Assembly (NCBI RefSeq): GCF_001718415.1
Contig: NZ_CP013378.1
Location: forward strand, 4,785,930-4,849,929
Source of the DNA: Burkholderia pseudomultivorans
GTDB lineage: Bacteria > Pseudomonadota > Gammaproteobacteria > Burkholderiales > Burkholderiaceae
Direction: 5' to 3'
Length of the DNA stretch: 64,000 nt
In this document: positions 26,015 through 35,505 of the stretch, one piece after another
Position numbering within the stretch: the first letter of the stretch is position 1
How the letters are laid out: each line of letters starts with the position of its first letter
Notes under the pieces: generated by a model
What the model saw: only the letters and a program-made list of their open reading frames with translations
Databases searched by the model: none
What the model was told of the DNA's origin: nothing
Translations under genes and position numbers: made by a program

Positions 26015-27130
26015 ATGACGAAAGACGAACTGGCCGCATGGGCCAACGACCCCAAGCGGCGCGACACTCTGCCCTATGGGCTGTTCGAGCCGGCCTATCA
26101 GAAGGGCATCGTAGGTGCTGCATTCGTCGTGCGTGGCGTCCTGTACTTCAGGAACGGCTACGAGGATGCCACGCGCAAGGCGCTGACGCGCTGCTACGAC
26201 CGCTATCTCGACGTCATCACCAAGTACGAAGCGGCATTGGCGCAGGCCGAAGGGCGCGACGCGCCGAAGGCCGGCCCGATGCGATGGTTTTACGCCGAGG
26301 GTGAAGCGCCCGTGGCGTTCGGCAAATCGCCCGGTTTCGCCGATCTGGCGAAGCGCCTACCGAGTAGCACCGCCCTCGTGTCGACCACGACCAGCGCGGA
26401 CCACAAGCTCGCGGCCGGCTTCTACGACTTCTCCGTGTTCTGCCTCGAAGATTGGGAAGCGAAGTTCGGACGCAGTCTCGATGTCATGTCGTTCACCGTC
26501 CCGCGCAGCTTTCTTCAGCTCGCGCCCGGCGAGTTCGAGCGCCTGTTTGCCGAGTTTGCCGATTGGCTGCGCCCGGTGCATGGGCACGGCGGATACGCGG
26601 TCAACCTTCCGCCGATGGGGCGCGATCCGAACGAAGCGAGCGAGTATTTTTGGGCGCGGCAGTACGGGGCCGGGGTCGATGTCGGCAGTCCGCGGCGCAC
26701 ATGCGTGCGCGACCTCACCGACAAGCTGAAGACGGTCGATTGGCTGACAGCGATCGATGCCGATCTGGTTCGCAACGCCGGCGGTGCGGCCGGGCTAATG
26801 CTCCCCCCGGACTGGTATCGAAAGTCGCCGCTCGGCGATGGCGGCCTACTCATCCAGGCCGGCACCGAGCCGCAAGCGGGCGTATCGATGGGTGAAGGGC
26901 AACCACCGGCACCACCGGCCGCGTACGTCCTGCTGAACAAGGCTCTCCGCCCGATCGTCGCCGACACTATCGACAGCCTGCAAGATGGCACAGTCAGCAG
27001 CACCGCGCCCCTTCTCAACACCACCGTTGCGAGCGAAGCGTGGCTACATCGCTTCAACGTGCCGGACGACGAACTACCCGGCTACTGGATCGAGCTTCAC
27101 AAGACGGAGAAATTGCCCGCCATCAAATGA
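26015..27130 (+). CDS. DUF3396 (type VI immunity family) protein
   Basis: A 371-residue cytosolic protein without signal peptide or membrane helix, starting 5 bp after the nuclease gene. The pattern FYDFSVFCLEDWEAKFGRSLDVMSFTVPRSFL and LRPVHGHGGYAVNLPP matches the DUF3396 family, which is repeatedly encoded next to type VI effectors. It is therefore the likely immunity protein that protects the producer from the upstream nuclease (inference from family and position). It is larger than most immunity proteins. An inverted repeat GGTCGGTG-N10-CACCGACC (27140-27165) follows and may limit read-through. Confidence 0.85.
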   Translation: MTKDELAAWANDPKRRDTLPYGLFEPAYQKGIVGAAFVVRGVLYFRNGYEDATRKALTRCYDRYLDVITKYEAALAQAEGRDAPKAGPMRWFYAEGEAPVAFGKSPGFADLAKRLPSSTALVSTTTSADHKLAAGFYDFSVFCLEDWEAKFGRSLDVMSFTVPRSFLQLAPGEFERLFAEFADWLRPVHGHGGYAVNLPPMGRDPNEASEYFWARQYGAGVDVGSPRRTCVRDLTDKLKTVDWLTAIDADLVRNAGGAAGLMLPPDWYRKSPLGDGGLLIQAGTEPQAGVSMGEGQPPAPPAAYVLLNKALRPIVADTIDSLQDGTVSSTAPLLNTTVASEAWLHRFNVPDDELPGYWIELHKTEKLPAIK

Positions 27131-27780
27131 CGCGTGACCGGTCGGTGGCACAGGTGACACCGACCCACACCCGCGCTCGCCGGGCGGCCCAATACTCGGG
27201 CGCAGATATCGGTCGTGCGCGTCGACGCATCGATTCGCATCGTCGTGCATCAAAACGCACGATTTCCGGGCACCCCAAAATGCCCGAAACCCCGCGCCAC
27301 AAGGGCCGCCGAGCAGGACGGCCCGGTGCACTAAAACCACCCACTCAAGCAAAGCCCGCAGGCGGGGAGGGGACCGCACAGCGGCGGCCGCAGCGCGGGC
27401 CGGCATCCCCTCCCCCATCCCCGGATGCCCGCCACGGCCGCACGACAGCCTCCGCGCGCCCTTCGCAGCATGGCGTCCGACCTGAACCACCCCACGCGGG
27501 CCAACCCGCTGTAGCGCCTCTATTCGCGCCGAGCCCAAAATCCGCCAATGCCGCGGATCGTAGAAGTCGCCCTTCTCTCGGCAATAGTTGACCGCACAAG
27601 CAATCTCACACTCTGACGCCGAGGGGCTTCTCTTCCTGTCGAAGTTCACAACGCCCTGGAACGCTTCGAGATCCAACAGCTGATGCATACCAAGATCGCT
27701 TGCGACAGTGGGCAAACGTGTGCCGGGAATCAGGTCCTCCTGTTTATCGTCCCCTTTCCAGATAGAGGACTTGCGTCCCA
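27131..27780. other. region without a convincing gene; one doubtful minus-strand frame
   Basis: The only long plausible frame is leftward, from ATG at 27779-27781 to 27074 (235 codons) with GGGA 8 nt upstream. Its first 80 residues (starting MGRKSSIWKGDDKQEDLIPG) look protein-like. The rest, over 27140-27530, is GC-rich and reads like an untranslated strand (many Arg, Gly and Ala, no domain). It also runs into the end of the DUF3396 gene. I regard it as a gene fragment fused by chance to non-coding DNA. Confidence 0.3.
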
Positions 27781-27839
27781 TCAGCGATTCCCAAGAATTT
27801 CGGTTTAACGAACAAAGCTGTATTCCCGCATCGCAACAA

Positions 27840-28034
27840 TCAGCGCCTCTCGAGACTAGCAAGCGCCTTTGATAAATCTTCTTTATGCTCAGTAAGCATA
27901 GTCGCAAAAACTTCCGGCGAAGATGCCGTCGGCACTAGCATACGCATCTTTTCCGTCAGCAGTAAAACAGAATCTCTCTCACCAGATCAACTGCTGAGTT
28001 CATCAAAACGGAAGCCTTCCACTTTTCAGCCCGC
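27840..28034 (-). pseudogene. decayed downstream remnant of the split gene or its neighbour
   Basis: Leftward, after the stop of the split gene, protein-like sequence continues in other frames. One frame reads PWSKRAEKWKASVLMNSAVD and then hits a stop. A shifted frame continues ERDSVLLLTEKMRM and ends in EDLSKALASLERR plus stop at 27840. The switch lies at a GAGAGA run. This looks like one reading frame broken by frameshifts; low codon GC agrees with foreign origin. No function can be assigned. Confidence 0.4.
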
Positions 28035-28095
28035 TTAGACCAAGGTTAGCTCATCCTTATAGGCAAGCGTGTAGTATTTTGCGATTGGAGCAGCC
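28035..28095 (-). pseudogene. 3' part of the insertion-split small gene
   Basis: The last 19 codons and stop (ending AKYYTLAYKDELTLV) of the gene whose 5' part is at 29413-29681. Removing the insertion sequence between 28096 and 29412 joins the halves in frame to a 109-residue protein. Confidence 0.65.
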
Positions 28096-28179
28096 CCCTG
28101 AAACGCCGGACACAGTCACCCACTTACAATAACGGGTAGGCATAAGACTGTGTTTTTGACTAACACCAGGCAGGAAGTG

Positions 28180-28545
28180 ATGGAAGTGTTGACGGGCCCG
28201 GAGCGCCGGCGGCGCTGGACGGCGGAGCAAAAGCTGGCGATGGTTCGCGAGAGTTTCGAACCAGGGAAGTCGGTTTCGATGGTCGCGCGGCAGCACGGCG
28301 TGAACCCGAACCAGCTGTTCCACTGGCGCAAGCTGTACCAGGATGGGAGCCTGTCAGCGGTCAAGGCTGGCGAGGAAGTGGTTCCGGCCTCAGAGCTGGC
28401 CGACGCGCTCAAGCAGATTCGCGAGCTGCAACGGATGCTCGGCAAGAAGACCATGGAGAACGAGATTCTCCGCGAAGCAGTCGAGTACGGCCGGGCAAAA
28501 AAATGGATAGCGCACTCGCCCTCGCTGCCGGAGGACGACCAGTGA
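28180..28545 (+). CDS. IS3-family transposase OrfA (IS2 group)
   Basis: A 121-residue DNA-binding subunit with a helix-turn-helix ([43 protein letters not shown]) and a C-terminal leucine-zipper-like coil ([31 protein letters not shown]). Length equals typical IS2 OrfA. The ATG at 28180 is preferred to a GTG at 28150. It binds the IS ends and, by frameshift, forms the OrfAB transposase. Confidence 0.92.
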   Translation: MEVLTGPERRRRWTAEQKLAMVRESFEPGKSVSMVARQHGVNPNQLFHWRKLYQDGSLSAVKAGEEVVPASELADALKQIRELQRMLGKKTMENEILREAVEYGRAKKWIAHSPSLPEDDQ

Positions 28546-29390
28546 AACTGGTTTGTGAAGTTCTCGGCGTGTCGCGCTCGAACGTATCGGCACGACTGTC
28601 GCGTCCGGCGACGTGGCGCGATGGCCGTCAATCGCGGCAGACGGACGATGCGAGCGTGGTCGAGGAAATCCGCCGAGTCGTCGGCGATTTGCCCAGCTAT
28701 GGCTATCGCCGGGTGTGGGGCTCGCTGCGCAATGAACGCATTGCTGCCGGACAGGTGCCGTTCAATGCGAAGCGCATCTATCGCATCATGCGCACTCACG
28801 GTCTGCTGATGCAACGGCGTCCAGCCCCGCCTCGGCCGCAACGTCGGCACGATGGCAAGGTGGCCGTCGCGCGCAGCAATCAGCGATGGTGCTCGGACGG
28901 CTTCGAGTTCCGCTGCGACAACGGCGAGCCGCTGCGGGTGACGTTTGCGCTGGATTGCTGCGACCGAGAGGCGATGAGCTGGGCAGCCACGACAGCAGGT
29001 CACAGCGGCGACATCGTGCGCGACGTGATGCTGGCTGCAGTGGAAAATCGGTTTGGCAACGAACTGCATACCCCGTCCGAAATCGAGTGGCTGAGCGACA
29101 ACGGTTCGGGCTACACGGCCGACGACACGCGCCGGTTCGCAGTGGCCATCGGCCTGAAGCCATTGACCACACCGGTGTGCAGCCCACAAAGTAATGGGAT
29201 GGCAGAGAGCTTCGTGAAGACGATGAAACGCGACTACGTCGCCTTCATGCCGAAGCCGGACGCAGCGACTGCCGCACGCAACTTGGCCATCGCGTTCGAG
29301 CATTACAACGAGAAGCATCCCCATAGCGCGCTGAAATACCGCTCGCCTCGCGAGTTCCGGCGCTCGATGGATTCAGCAACCTTAGTGTGA
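28503..29390 (+). CDS. IS3-family transposase OrfB (DDE integrase domain)
   Basis: A 295-residue catalytic part of the transposase. A short HTH_21-like region (about 40-100, [14 protein letters not shown]) is followed by the rve integrase core with the DDE triad: Asp in RWCSDGFEF, Asp in WLSDNGSGY and Glu in [16 protein letters not shown]. It overlaps OrfA by 43 bp. The A7 run at 28497-28503 just at its ATG is a typical minus-one slippery site to make the OrfAB fusion. Confidence 0.93.
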   Translation: MDSALALAAGGRPVKLVCEVLGVSRSNVSARLSRPATWRDGRQSRQTDDASVVEEIRRVVGDLPSYGYRRVWGSLRNERIAAGQVPFNAKRIYRIMRTHGLLMQRRPAPPRPQRRHDGKVAVARSNQRWCSDGFEFRCDNGEPLRVTFALDCCDREAMSWAATTAGHSGDIVRDVMLAAVENRFGNELHTPSEIEWLSDNGSGYTADDTRRFAVAIGLKPLTTPVCSPQSNGMAESFVKTMKRDYVAFMPKPDAATAARNLAIAFEHYNEKHPHSALKYRSPREFRRSMDSATLV

Positions 29391-29412
29391 TGCCGTGTCC
29401 GGGATTACAGGG

Positions 29413-29681
29413 TCAACTCCAGCGATAAGGGCGGCAACCCTCTCTTTGTCTTGCGCATCTAGTGATGTGCCATCATCCCACTTCTTCAAGCTGCCCTTAT
29501 TAAAAATCGCGTTACGCGCAGATATCTCACAAATCAACGCTCGGCCATTTTCCTGAAAAAACAGCCCCTCACCCTTATAAATTATTAGCAATCTGACAAC
29601 CCCAACCAAGCGGTCGTCGAATGCGTAACACGATCCATTCAATTTCAACTCTTTTATATAGTCCAAGTCCTCTTTGTTCAT
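29413..29681 (-). pseudogene. 5' part of a small immunity-like gene split by the insertion sequence
   Basis: Begins MNKEDLDYIKELKLNGSCYA with a good GGAAGA ribosome site and runs 89 codons before entering the IS, where it would end after eight foreign codons. Joined to 28095-28035 it gives a 109-residue cytosolic protein rich in hydrophobic strands (VGVVRLLIIYKGEGLFFQENGRALI). Size, acidic/AT-rich character and position just after a toxin-like tail suggest an immunity protein; the family was not recognised. Its codon use is clearly more A/T-rich than that of its neighbours. Confidence 0.6.
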
Positions 29682-29708
29682 TTTTCTTCCTCCGCACTTA
29701 TCGCACTA

Positions 29709-29880
29709 CTAGTCTTTGAAAATGCGCCATTCTTCTTCCGCCTGGCAATACCGGTGACATTCCAAAAGCCCTCCAGCTTCCGCTGCCCAACTATTTCCTT
29801 TCACACCCATAGCCGTCCCCTTCACATCAGCAAGCCCACCCAACCCCCTCTCCCCCGCCGTTTCCGCTAGAATCCTCCGA
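29709..29880 (-). pseudogene. possible toxin C-terminal remnant
   Basis: A leftward frame without a clear start reads from about LAETAGERGLGGLADVKGTA to EEEWRIFKD plus stop at 29709, ending 27 bp before the start of the split gene. It resembles the end of a polymorphic toxin followed by its immunity gene. Alternatively a 33-codon ORF from an internal ATG (MGVKGNSWAAEAGGLLE) with AAGGGG upstream. Beyond 29880 the frame turns into GC-rich sequence opposite the DUF3592 gene and is not believed. Confidence 0.35.
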
Positions 29881-29936
29881 CAAATAATCACACGACCGGC
29901 ACGGAAACGCCGCTTCCGCACCGGCACTGAGAGAAC

Positions 29937-30965
29937 ATGGGACGTCAGACATGGAAGCATGTGAGCGAGACGCGACCATTCGGAGAGCACGGTCGCGCCG
30001 ACATCGACCCGTCCACCGGAACGCGCCGCGCCCCCGCCCGAACTCGCCCTGCCGCGCCTGCAGCGGGTCCGGCCGTGCCGCATAGGAACGCGCTCGCCGC
30101 GCTGATGCTCGGCGTCGTGCTATTGCTGCTCGCCGGCGCACTCGCCGTCACCACCGGCCGCGCGACCGGGCACCTGATTCGCGTGCCCGGCACCATCGTG
30201 CGCATCGTGCAGGACAGCGACACGATGCGCGCGTACCGGCCGATCGTCGGCTACCTTGCCGGCGACGGCCAGCGCCGCGAAATCGCCGGCAGCACCGCAT
30301 CGACCGTCCCCGCCTACGACATCGGCCAGCGCGTCGACGTGCTGCTCGATCCCGCCCATCCCGAACGCCCCGCGCTGATCGACGACTTCGCGCAGCGCTG
30401 GCTCCCCGCCGCGGTGCCCGCGCTGCTGGCCATCGCATCGTTCGCGATCGGCGGCCTGCTGTATGCGGGCGAGCGCCGCCGCGACCCGGCCGCCGCCGCA
30501 GACGCCCGCGCACGACATCGCTGGGATATCGCGCTCGTGCTGATCCCGATCGCGATCGGCACCGGCTTCCTCGCGAGCGCCGGCGCGACCGGCCTGCGCC
30601 AGTGGCAGATCGTGCGCCACTACGCGCACGCGACGGGCCGCGTCGTCGAGCTTGCGCAAACCACTCACCTGTCCGGCTCGCGCGCGTCGCTGTATTCGGC
30701 GATGGTCGCGTTCACCACCGACAGCGGCCGACTGGTCACGTTCGCGCAAGGCCCGGCGTCCGCGCACTCGACGCTGCACACAGGCGAAGCGGTCACCGTG
30801 CTGTACGACCCCGTCACGCCGGAACGCGCCGTCGTCGACCGCTTCTGGGATCGCTGGGGCTTCGCCGCGATCCTGTTCGTGATCGGCGCGCCGTTCATGA
30901 TCGCCGGACTGATCATCGCGGCGACGCTATGGCCGGGGCAGCGCCCGCCGGAAATCGTGCAGTAG
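29937..30965 (+). CDS. DUF3592 membrane protein (two repeats)
   Basis: A 342-residue inner-membrane protein. Two similar halves each have a transmembrane helix, an extracytoplasmic beta-rich DUF3592 domain (GTIVRIVQDSDTMRAYRPIVGYL and GRVVELAQTTHLSG; each with VDVLLDP or VTVLYDP plus P-E-R) and a closing helix. About 50 polar residues precede the first helix. The function of DUF3592 is unknown. The ATG is preceded by GAGAGA. It marks the return to normal chromosomal composition after the accessory region. Confidence 0.85.
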   Translation: MGRQTWKHVSETRPFGEHGRADIDPSTGTRRAPARTRPAAPAAGPAVPHRNALAALMLGVVLLLLAGALAVTTGRATGHLIRVPGTIVRIVQDSDTMRAYRPIVGYLAGDGQRREIAGSTASTVPAYDIGQRVDVLLDPAHPERPALIDDFAQRWLPAAVPALLAIASFAIGGLLYAGERRRDPAAAADARARHRWDIALVLIPIAIGTGFLASAGATGLRQWQIVRHYAHATGRVVELAQTTHLSGSRASLYSAMVAFTTDSGRLVTFAQGPASAHSTLHTGEAVTVLYDPVTPERAVVDRFWDRWGFAAILFVIGAPFMIAGLIIAATLWPGQRPPEIVQ

Positions 30966-30989
30966 CGCCAGCAGCGGAAACCGCCACGC

Positions 30990-31604
30990 TCACCGCTCCC
31001 GAAACGCCTCCACCTTCGCGCGGTTCCCGCAGGTGCGCATGTCGCACCAGCGGCGTCCGACACCGCGCCCGCGGTCGACGAAGAACCACGTACAGCGGCC
31101 GCACTGACGCACGCGCGCAAAATCGTCGCTGCGCAGCAACTGCTCGAACCCGAGCGCGGCCGCGTCGATCCAGCGCGACGCCGCCCGTGCGTCGGGCCGC
31201 CACGCGAAACGGCCGTCGACCGCGATGAATGCGCTGCGCGCGACCGCCTCGCGGATCGCGCCGGCCAGCCGCTCCACCGCACGCGCGCCGGCGCTGCCGC
31301 CGTCGCCGGCAGTCAGATGCCGGATCGCGGCATACGCATCCTCGCGAAAACGCTGCAGCGCGGCCAGTTCGTCGGCGCCGTCCTGGCGCACATGCCGCTG
31401 AAACCGCGCCAGATCCGCCGGCGCCAGCAGCCCCGACTTCGCGGCCCAGGCACGCACGGCCGGCCAGTCGACGAACTTGTCGGCGTCGCGCGTCTTGCCC
31501 GTATCGGCCACCGTGTTGAGAAAGTCGAGCGCCGGATGGCCGCCGACGAAATCCGCCGTGCCCCATTCGGTCGCCGGCAGCCCGCGGTCGTGTCGAGTAA
31601 CCAT
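30990..31604 (-). CDS. ABATE/CGNR zinc-finger regulator
   Basis: A 204-residue protein with an N-terminal ABATE domain (GGHPALDFLNTVADTG, about 18-33) and a C-terminal CGNR zinc finger (RQCGRCTWFFVDRGRGVGRR, then WCDMRTCGNRAKVEAFRER). These are putative DNA-binding regulators common in soil bacteria. It is divergent from the alpha/beta hydrolase gene with a palindrome in between, so it likely controls both that gene and itself (inference). Confidence 0.88.
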   Translation of the reverse strand: MVTRHDRGLPATEWGTADFVGGHPALDFLNTVADTGKTRDADKFVDWPAVRAWAAKSGLLAPADLARFQRHVRQDGADELAALQRFREDAYAAIRHLTAGDGGSAGARAVERLAGAIREAVARSAFIAVDGRFAWRPDARAASRWIDAAALGFEQLLRSDDFARVRQCGRCTWFFVDRGRGVGRRWCDMRTCGNRAKVEAFRER

Positions 31605-31644
31605 TTATTTTCACCTATCGGTTTCATGTCCGGCCGATCCGGAG

Positions 31645-31672
31645 TAACCTGTTATCACCTTTAAACAGGTTA
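31645..31672. promoter_or_regulatory. palindromic operator between CGNR regulator and hydrolase
   Basis: Perfect 9-bp arms TAACCTGTT and AACAGGTTA separated by 10 bp, 14 bp before the hydrolase ATG and 40 bp before the regulator ATG. The size suits a dimeric regulator site that would block the hydrolase promoter or ribosome access. Confidence 0.65.
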
Positions 31673-31686
31673 GCACGGAGAAGCCG

Positions 31687-32490
31687 ATGCTCGAACTCGC
31701 CAATCGCTTCGATTTCGAAGGTCACCGGATCGCCTGGGGCGCGCTCGGCGATGGCCCGCCGCTCGTGCTCGTGCACGGCACGCCGTTTTCGTCGCAGGTG
31801 TGGCGGCGGATCGCGCCGTGGCTCGCGCGGCGTCATCGCGTGTTCTTCTACGACCTGCTCGGCTACGGCCAGTCCGACATGCCGGATGCGGACGTCTCGC
31901 TCGGCCGGCAGAACGCGTTGTTCGGCGCGATGCTGCGCGAATGGGGGCTCGTGCGTCCGCGCGTGCTCGCGCACGACTACGGCGGCGCGACCGTGCTGCG
32001 CGCGCATTTTCTGGACGGCGTCGCGTATGCGGACCTGACGCTCGTGAACCCGGTCGCGATCGCGCCGCAAGGCTCGCCGTTCGTGCGGCACGTCGCGCAG
32101 CACGAAGCCGCGTTCGCGGGCTTGCCGGCCTATGCGCACCATGCGCTCGTGTCTGCGTATATCGGCAATGCGGCCGCGCGGCCGCTGAGCGACGAGGCGC
32201 TGTCGATCTACCGCTCGCCGTGGCTCACGCCGGCCGGCCAGCCCGCGTTCTATCGCCAGATCGCGCAGATGCGCCAGCGCTATATCGAGGAAATGGAAGT
32301 CCGCTATGCGGCGCCGGACTTTCCGGTGCGCATCGTCTGGGGCGAGGACGACGGATGGATTCCGCTCGCGCAGGGGCAGGCGCTCGCCGATCGCATCGCG
32401 AACGGCGCGTTGATCCGCGTGCCGCGCGCGGGCCATCTCGTGCAGGAGGATGCGCCGGAAGCGATCGTCGCGGCGGTGCTCGACACGTAG
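31687..32490 (+). CDS. alpha/beta hydrolase with an aspartate nucleophile
   Basis: A 267-residue cytosolic alpha/beta-fold hydrolase. The oxyanion motif is VHGTPFSS (about 29-36) and the elbow is AHDYGGATV, so residue 97 (Asp) replaces the usual Ser. An HD-x-G-G elbow is typical of epoxide hydrolases and haloalkane/haloacetate dehalogenases. Acid and base would be Asp in WGEDDGWIP and His in RAGHLVQED. A dehalogenase or epoxide hydrolase is more likely than an esterase; the substrate is unknown. Paired with the divergent CGNR regulator. Confidence 0.88.
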   Translation: MLELANRFDFEGHRIAWGALGDGPPLVLVHGTPFSSQVWRRIAPWLARRHRVFFYDLLGYGQSDMPDADVSLGRQNALFGAMLREWGLVRPRVLAHDYGGATVLRAHFLDGVAYADLTLVNPVAIAPQGSPFVRHVAQHEAAFAGLPAYAHHALVSAYIGNAAARPLSDEALSIYRSPWLTPAGQPAFYRQIAQMRQRYIEEMEVRYAAPDFPVRIVWGEDDGWIPLAQGQALADRIANGALIRVPRAGHLVQEDAPEAIVAAVLDT

Positions 32491-32578
32491 TCGCACACCC
32501 GATCGACCGGCATGCATGCGCGCCGCCCGGCCCCCTCCGCGACGGTCGGCACGCACGCATCGCGCGATGGCCGGACGC

Positions 32579-34033
32579 TCACCAGGGCAGCGAATACGTC
32601 TTCGTATTCGTGAAGCTCTTCATCGCCTCCTGCACGCCTTCCTTGTAGCCGAGCCCCGAATCCTTCACACCGCCGAACGGCGTCAGCTCGAGCCGGTAGC
32701 CCGGCACTTCGCGCACGTTCACGCTGCCGACTTCCAGCTCGGTGATGAAGCGCGTGATCGCATCGAAGCGGTTCGTGCAGATCGACGACGACAGCGCATA
32801 GTCGGTACTGTTCGACATCCTGATCGCTTCGTCGATGTCGCGAAAACGCATGATCGGCGACACCGGCCCGAACGTCTCGTACTTGACCAGCGGCATGTCG
32901 GGCGTCACGCGATCGACGACCGTCGGCGAATACAGCGCGCCTTCGCGCACGTTGCCGACCAGCAGCCGCGCCCCGCGCGCGATTGCGTCGTTGACCTGCT
33001 GCTCGCAGAACTTCGCGGCCGCTTCGTCGATCACCGTACCCATGTCGACCGACGGATCGGCCGGGTTCCCGTACGACCACGCGCGCGTCTTCTCGACCAC
33101 CAGCTCGGTGAAGCGATCGGCGACCGCTTCATGCACCAGCATCCGCTTGATCGCAGTGCAGCGCTGCCCGGAGTTCTTGTACGAACCCGACACCGCGAGC
33201 GTGCTCGCCTCGTCGAGATCCGCGTCGTCCATCACGATGATCGGATCGTTGCCGCCGAGTTCGAGCACCGCGCGGCGATAGCCCATCCGCGACGCGATCG
33301 ACTTGCCGATCGCCACGCCGCCGGTGAACGTGATCAGGTCGATCGCCGGGTTCGTGACGAGTTCGTCCGCGATCTCGCGCGGGTCGCCGGTCAGCACCTG
33401 CAGCATCTGCGGCGGCAGGCCCGCCTCGTACAGGATGTCCGCGAACAGGTAGCACGACAGCGGCACCTTCTCCGACGGCTTGACGACGATCCGGTTGTTG
33501 GTCGCCACCGACGGCACGACCTTGTGCGCGACCTGGTTCATCGGATGGTTGAACGGCGTGATCGCGGAGATCGCGCCGAGCAGCGGCTCGCGCTGCGTGT
33601 AGACGCGGCGCTTCTTGCCGTGCGGCGTCAGATCGCACGAGAAGATCTGTCCGTCGTCCTTCAGCACTTCGCTGGCGCCGAACGTCAGCACGTCGGCGAC
33701 GCGTCCCGCTTCGTACGTCGAATCCTTGACGCACAGCCCGGCTTCGGCGGTGATCAGCGCCGCGATGTCGGCGGTGCGCGCGCGCACGATCTCGGCCGCG
33801 CGCCGCAGGATCGCCGCGCGCTCGTGGCGCGTGAGCGACGGCCGGTACGCCCGCGCGACCGAGAACGCGCGCCGCACGTCGTCGAGCGTCGCCTTCGGCA
33901 CCGTGCCGACGAGCGCGCCGTCGTATGGGTTACGCACCTCGATCACCGCATCGCGCCGGATGCGCTCGCCGTCGATTCGCAGTGCTTCATGACGGATCCC
34001 GCGAGCGGCCGTCGGTTCTGCAATGGCATTCAT
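32579..34033 (-). CDS. phnY: phosphonoacetaldehyde dehydrogenase
   Basis: NAD-dependent aldehyde dehydrogenase of 484 residues oxidising phosphonoacetaldehyde to phosphonoacetate, the middle step of AEP breakdown. Conserved parts are ITPFNHPMNQVAHKVVPSVATNN, LELGGNDPI (general-base glutamate), SGQRCTAIKR (catalytic cysteine) and YETFGPVSPI. The start MNAIAEPTAA follows an ATG at 34033. It lies 26 bp after phnA and both are transcribed leftward from the overlapping promoter near 35390. The phosphonate specificity is assigned from the surrounding phn genes. Confidence 0.92.
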   Translation of the reverse strand: MNAIAEPTAARGIRHEALRIDGERIRRDAVIEVRNPYDGALVGTVPKATLDDVRRAFSVARAYRPSLTRHERAAILRRAAEIVRARTADIAALITAEAGLCVKDSTYEAGRVADVLTFGASEVLKDDGQIFSCDLTPHGKKRRVYTQREPLLGAISAITPFNHPMNQVAHKVVPSVATNNRIVVKPSEKVPLSCYLFADILYEAGLPPQMLQVLTGDPREIADELVTNPAIDLITFTGGVAIGKSIASRMGYRRAVLELGGNDPIIVMDDADLDEASTLAVSGSYKNSGQRCTAIKRMLVHEAVADRFTELVVEKTRAWSYGNPADPSVDMGTVIDEAAAKFCEQQVNDAIARGARLLVGNVREGALYSPTVVDRVTPDMPLVKYETFGPVSPIMRFRDIDEAIRMSNSTDYALSSSICTNRFDAITRFITELEVGSVNVREVPGYRLELTPFGGVKDSGLGYKEGVQEAMKSFTNTKTYSLPW

Positions 34034-34059
34034 GGGTGTCTCCTGGTCCGGATGCGTGC

Positions 34060-35484
<1,425 letters not shown>

Positions 35485-35505
35485 TCACAGTCAAGGGGTC
35501 TGAAG

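Larger units (their letters stand above)
28096..29412 (+). mobile_element. IS3-family insertion sequence, IS2 group, about 1.32 kb
   Basis: Bounded by imperfect terminal inverted repeats of about 30 bp starting CCCTG at both ends (21 of 30 positions match, with a shared CCGGACAC core). It carries overlapping orfA and orfB with a frameshift site. No target duplication is evident: the flanking bases differ (AGCC on the left, TCAA on the right), so the exact ends may be off by a few bases. Both open reading frames look intact. Confidence 0.88.

Noticed and set aside
24470..29930. attachment-site repeat of the tRNA-Lys 3' end flanking the accessory segment
   Set aside because: No second copy of the tRNA 3' end was found by eye, and no integrase gene is present.
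29709..30083. full-length 124-codon minus-strand frame across the start of the DUF3592 gene
   Set aside because: Only the left 55 codons look protein-like; the right part is antisense to the DUF3592 gene and Arg-rich.
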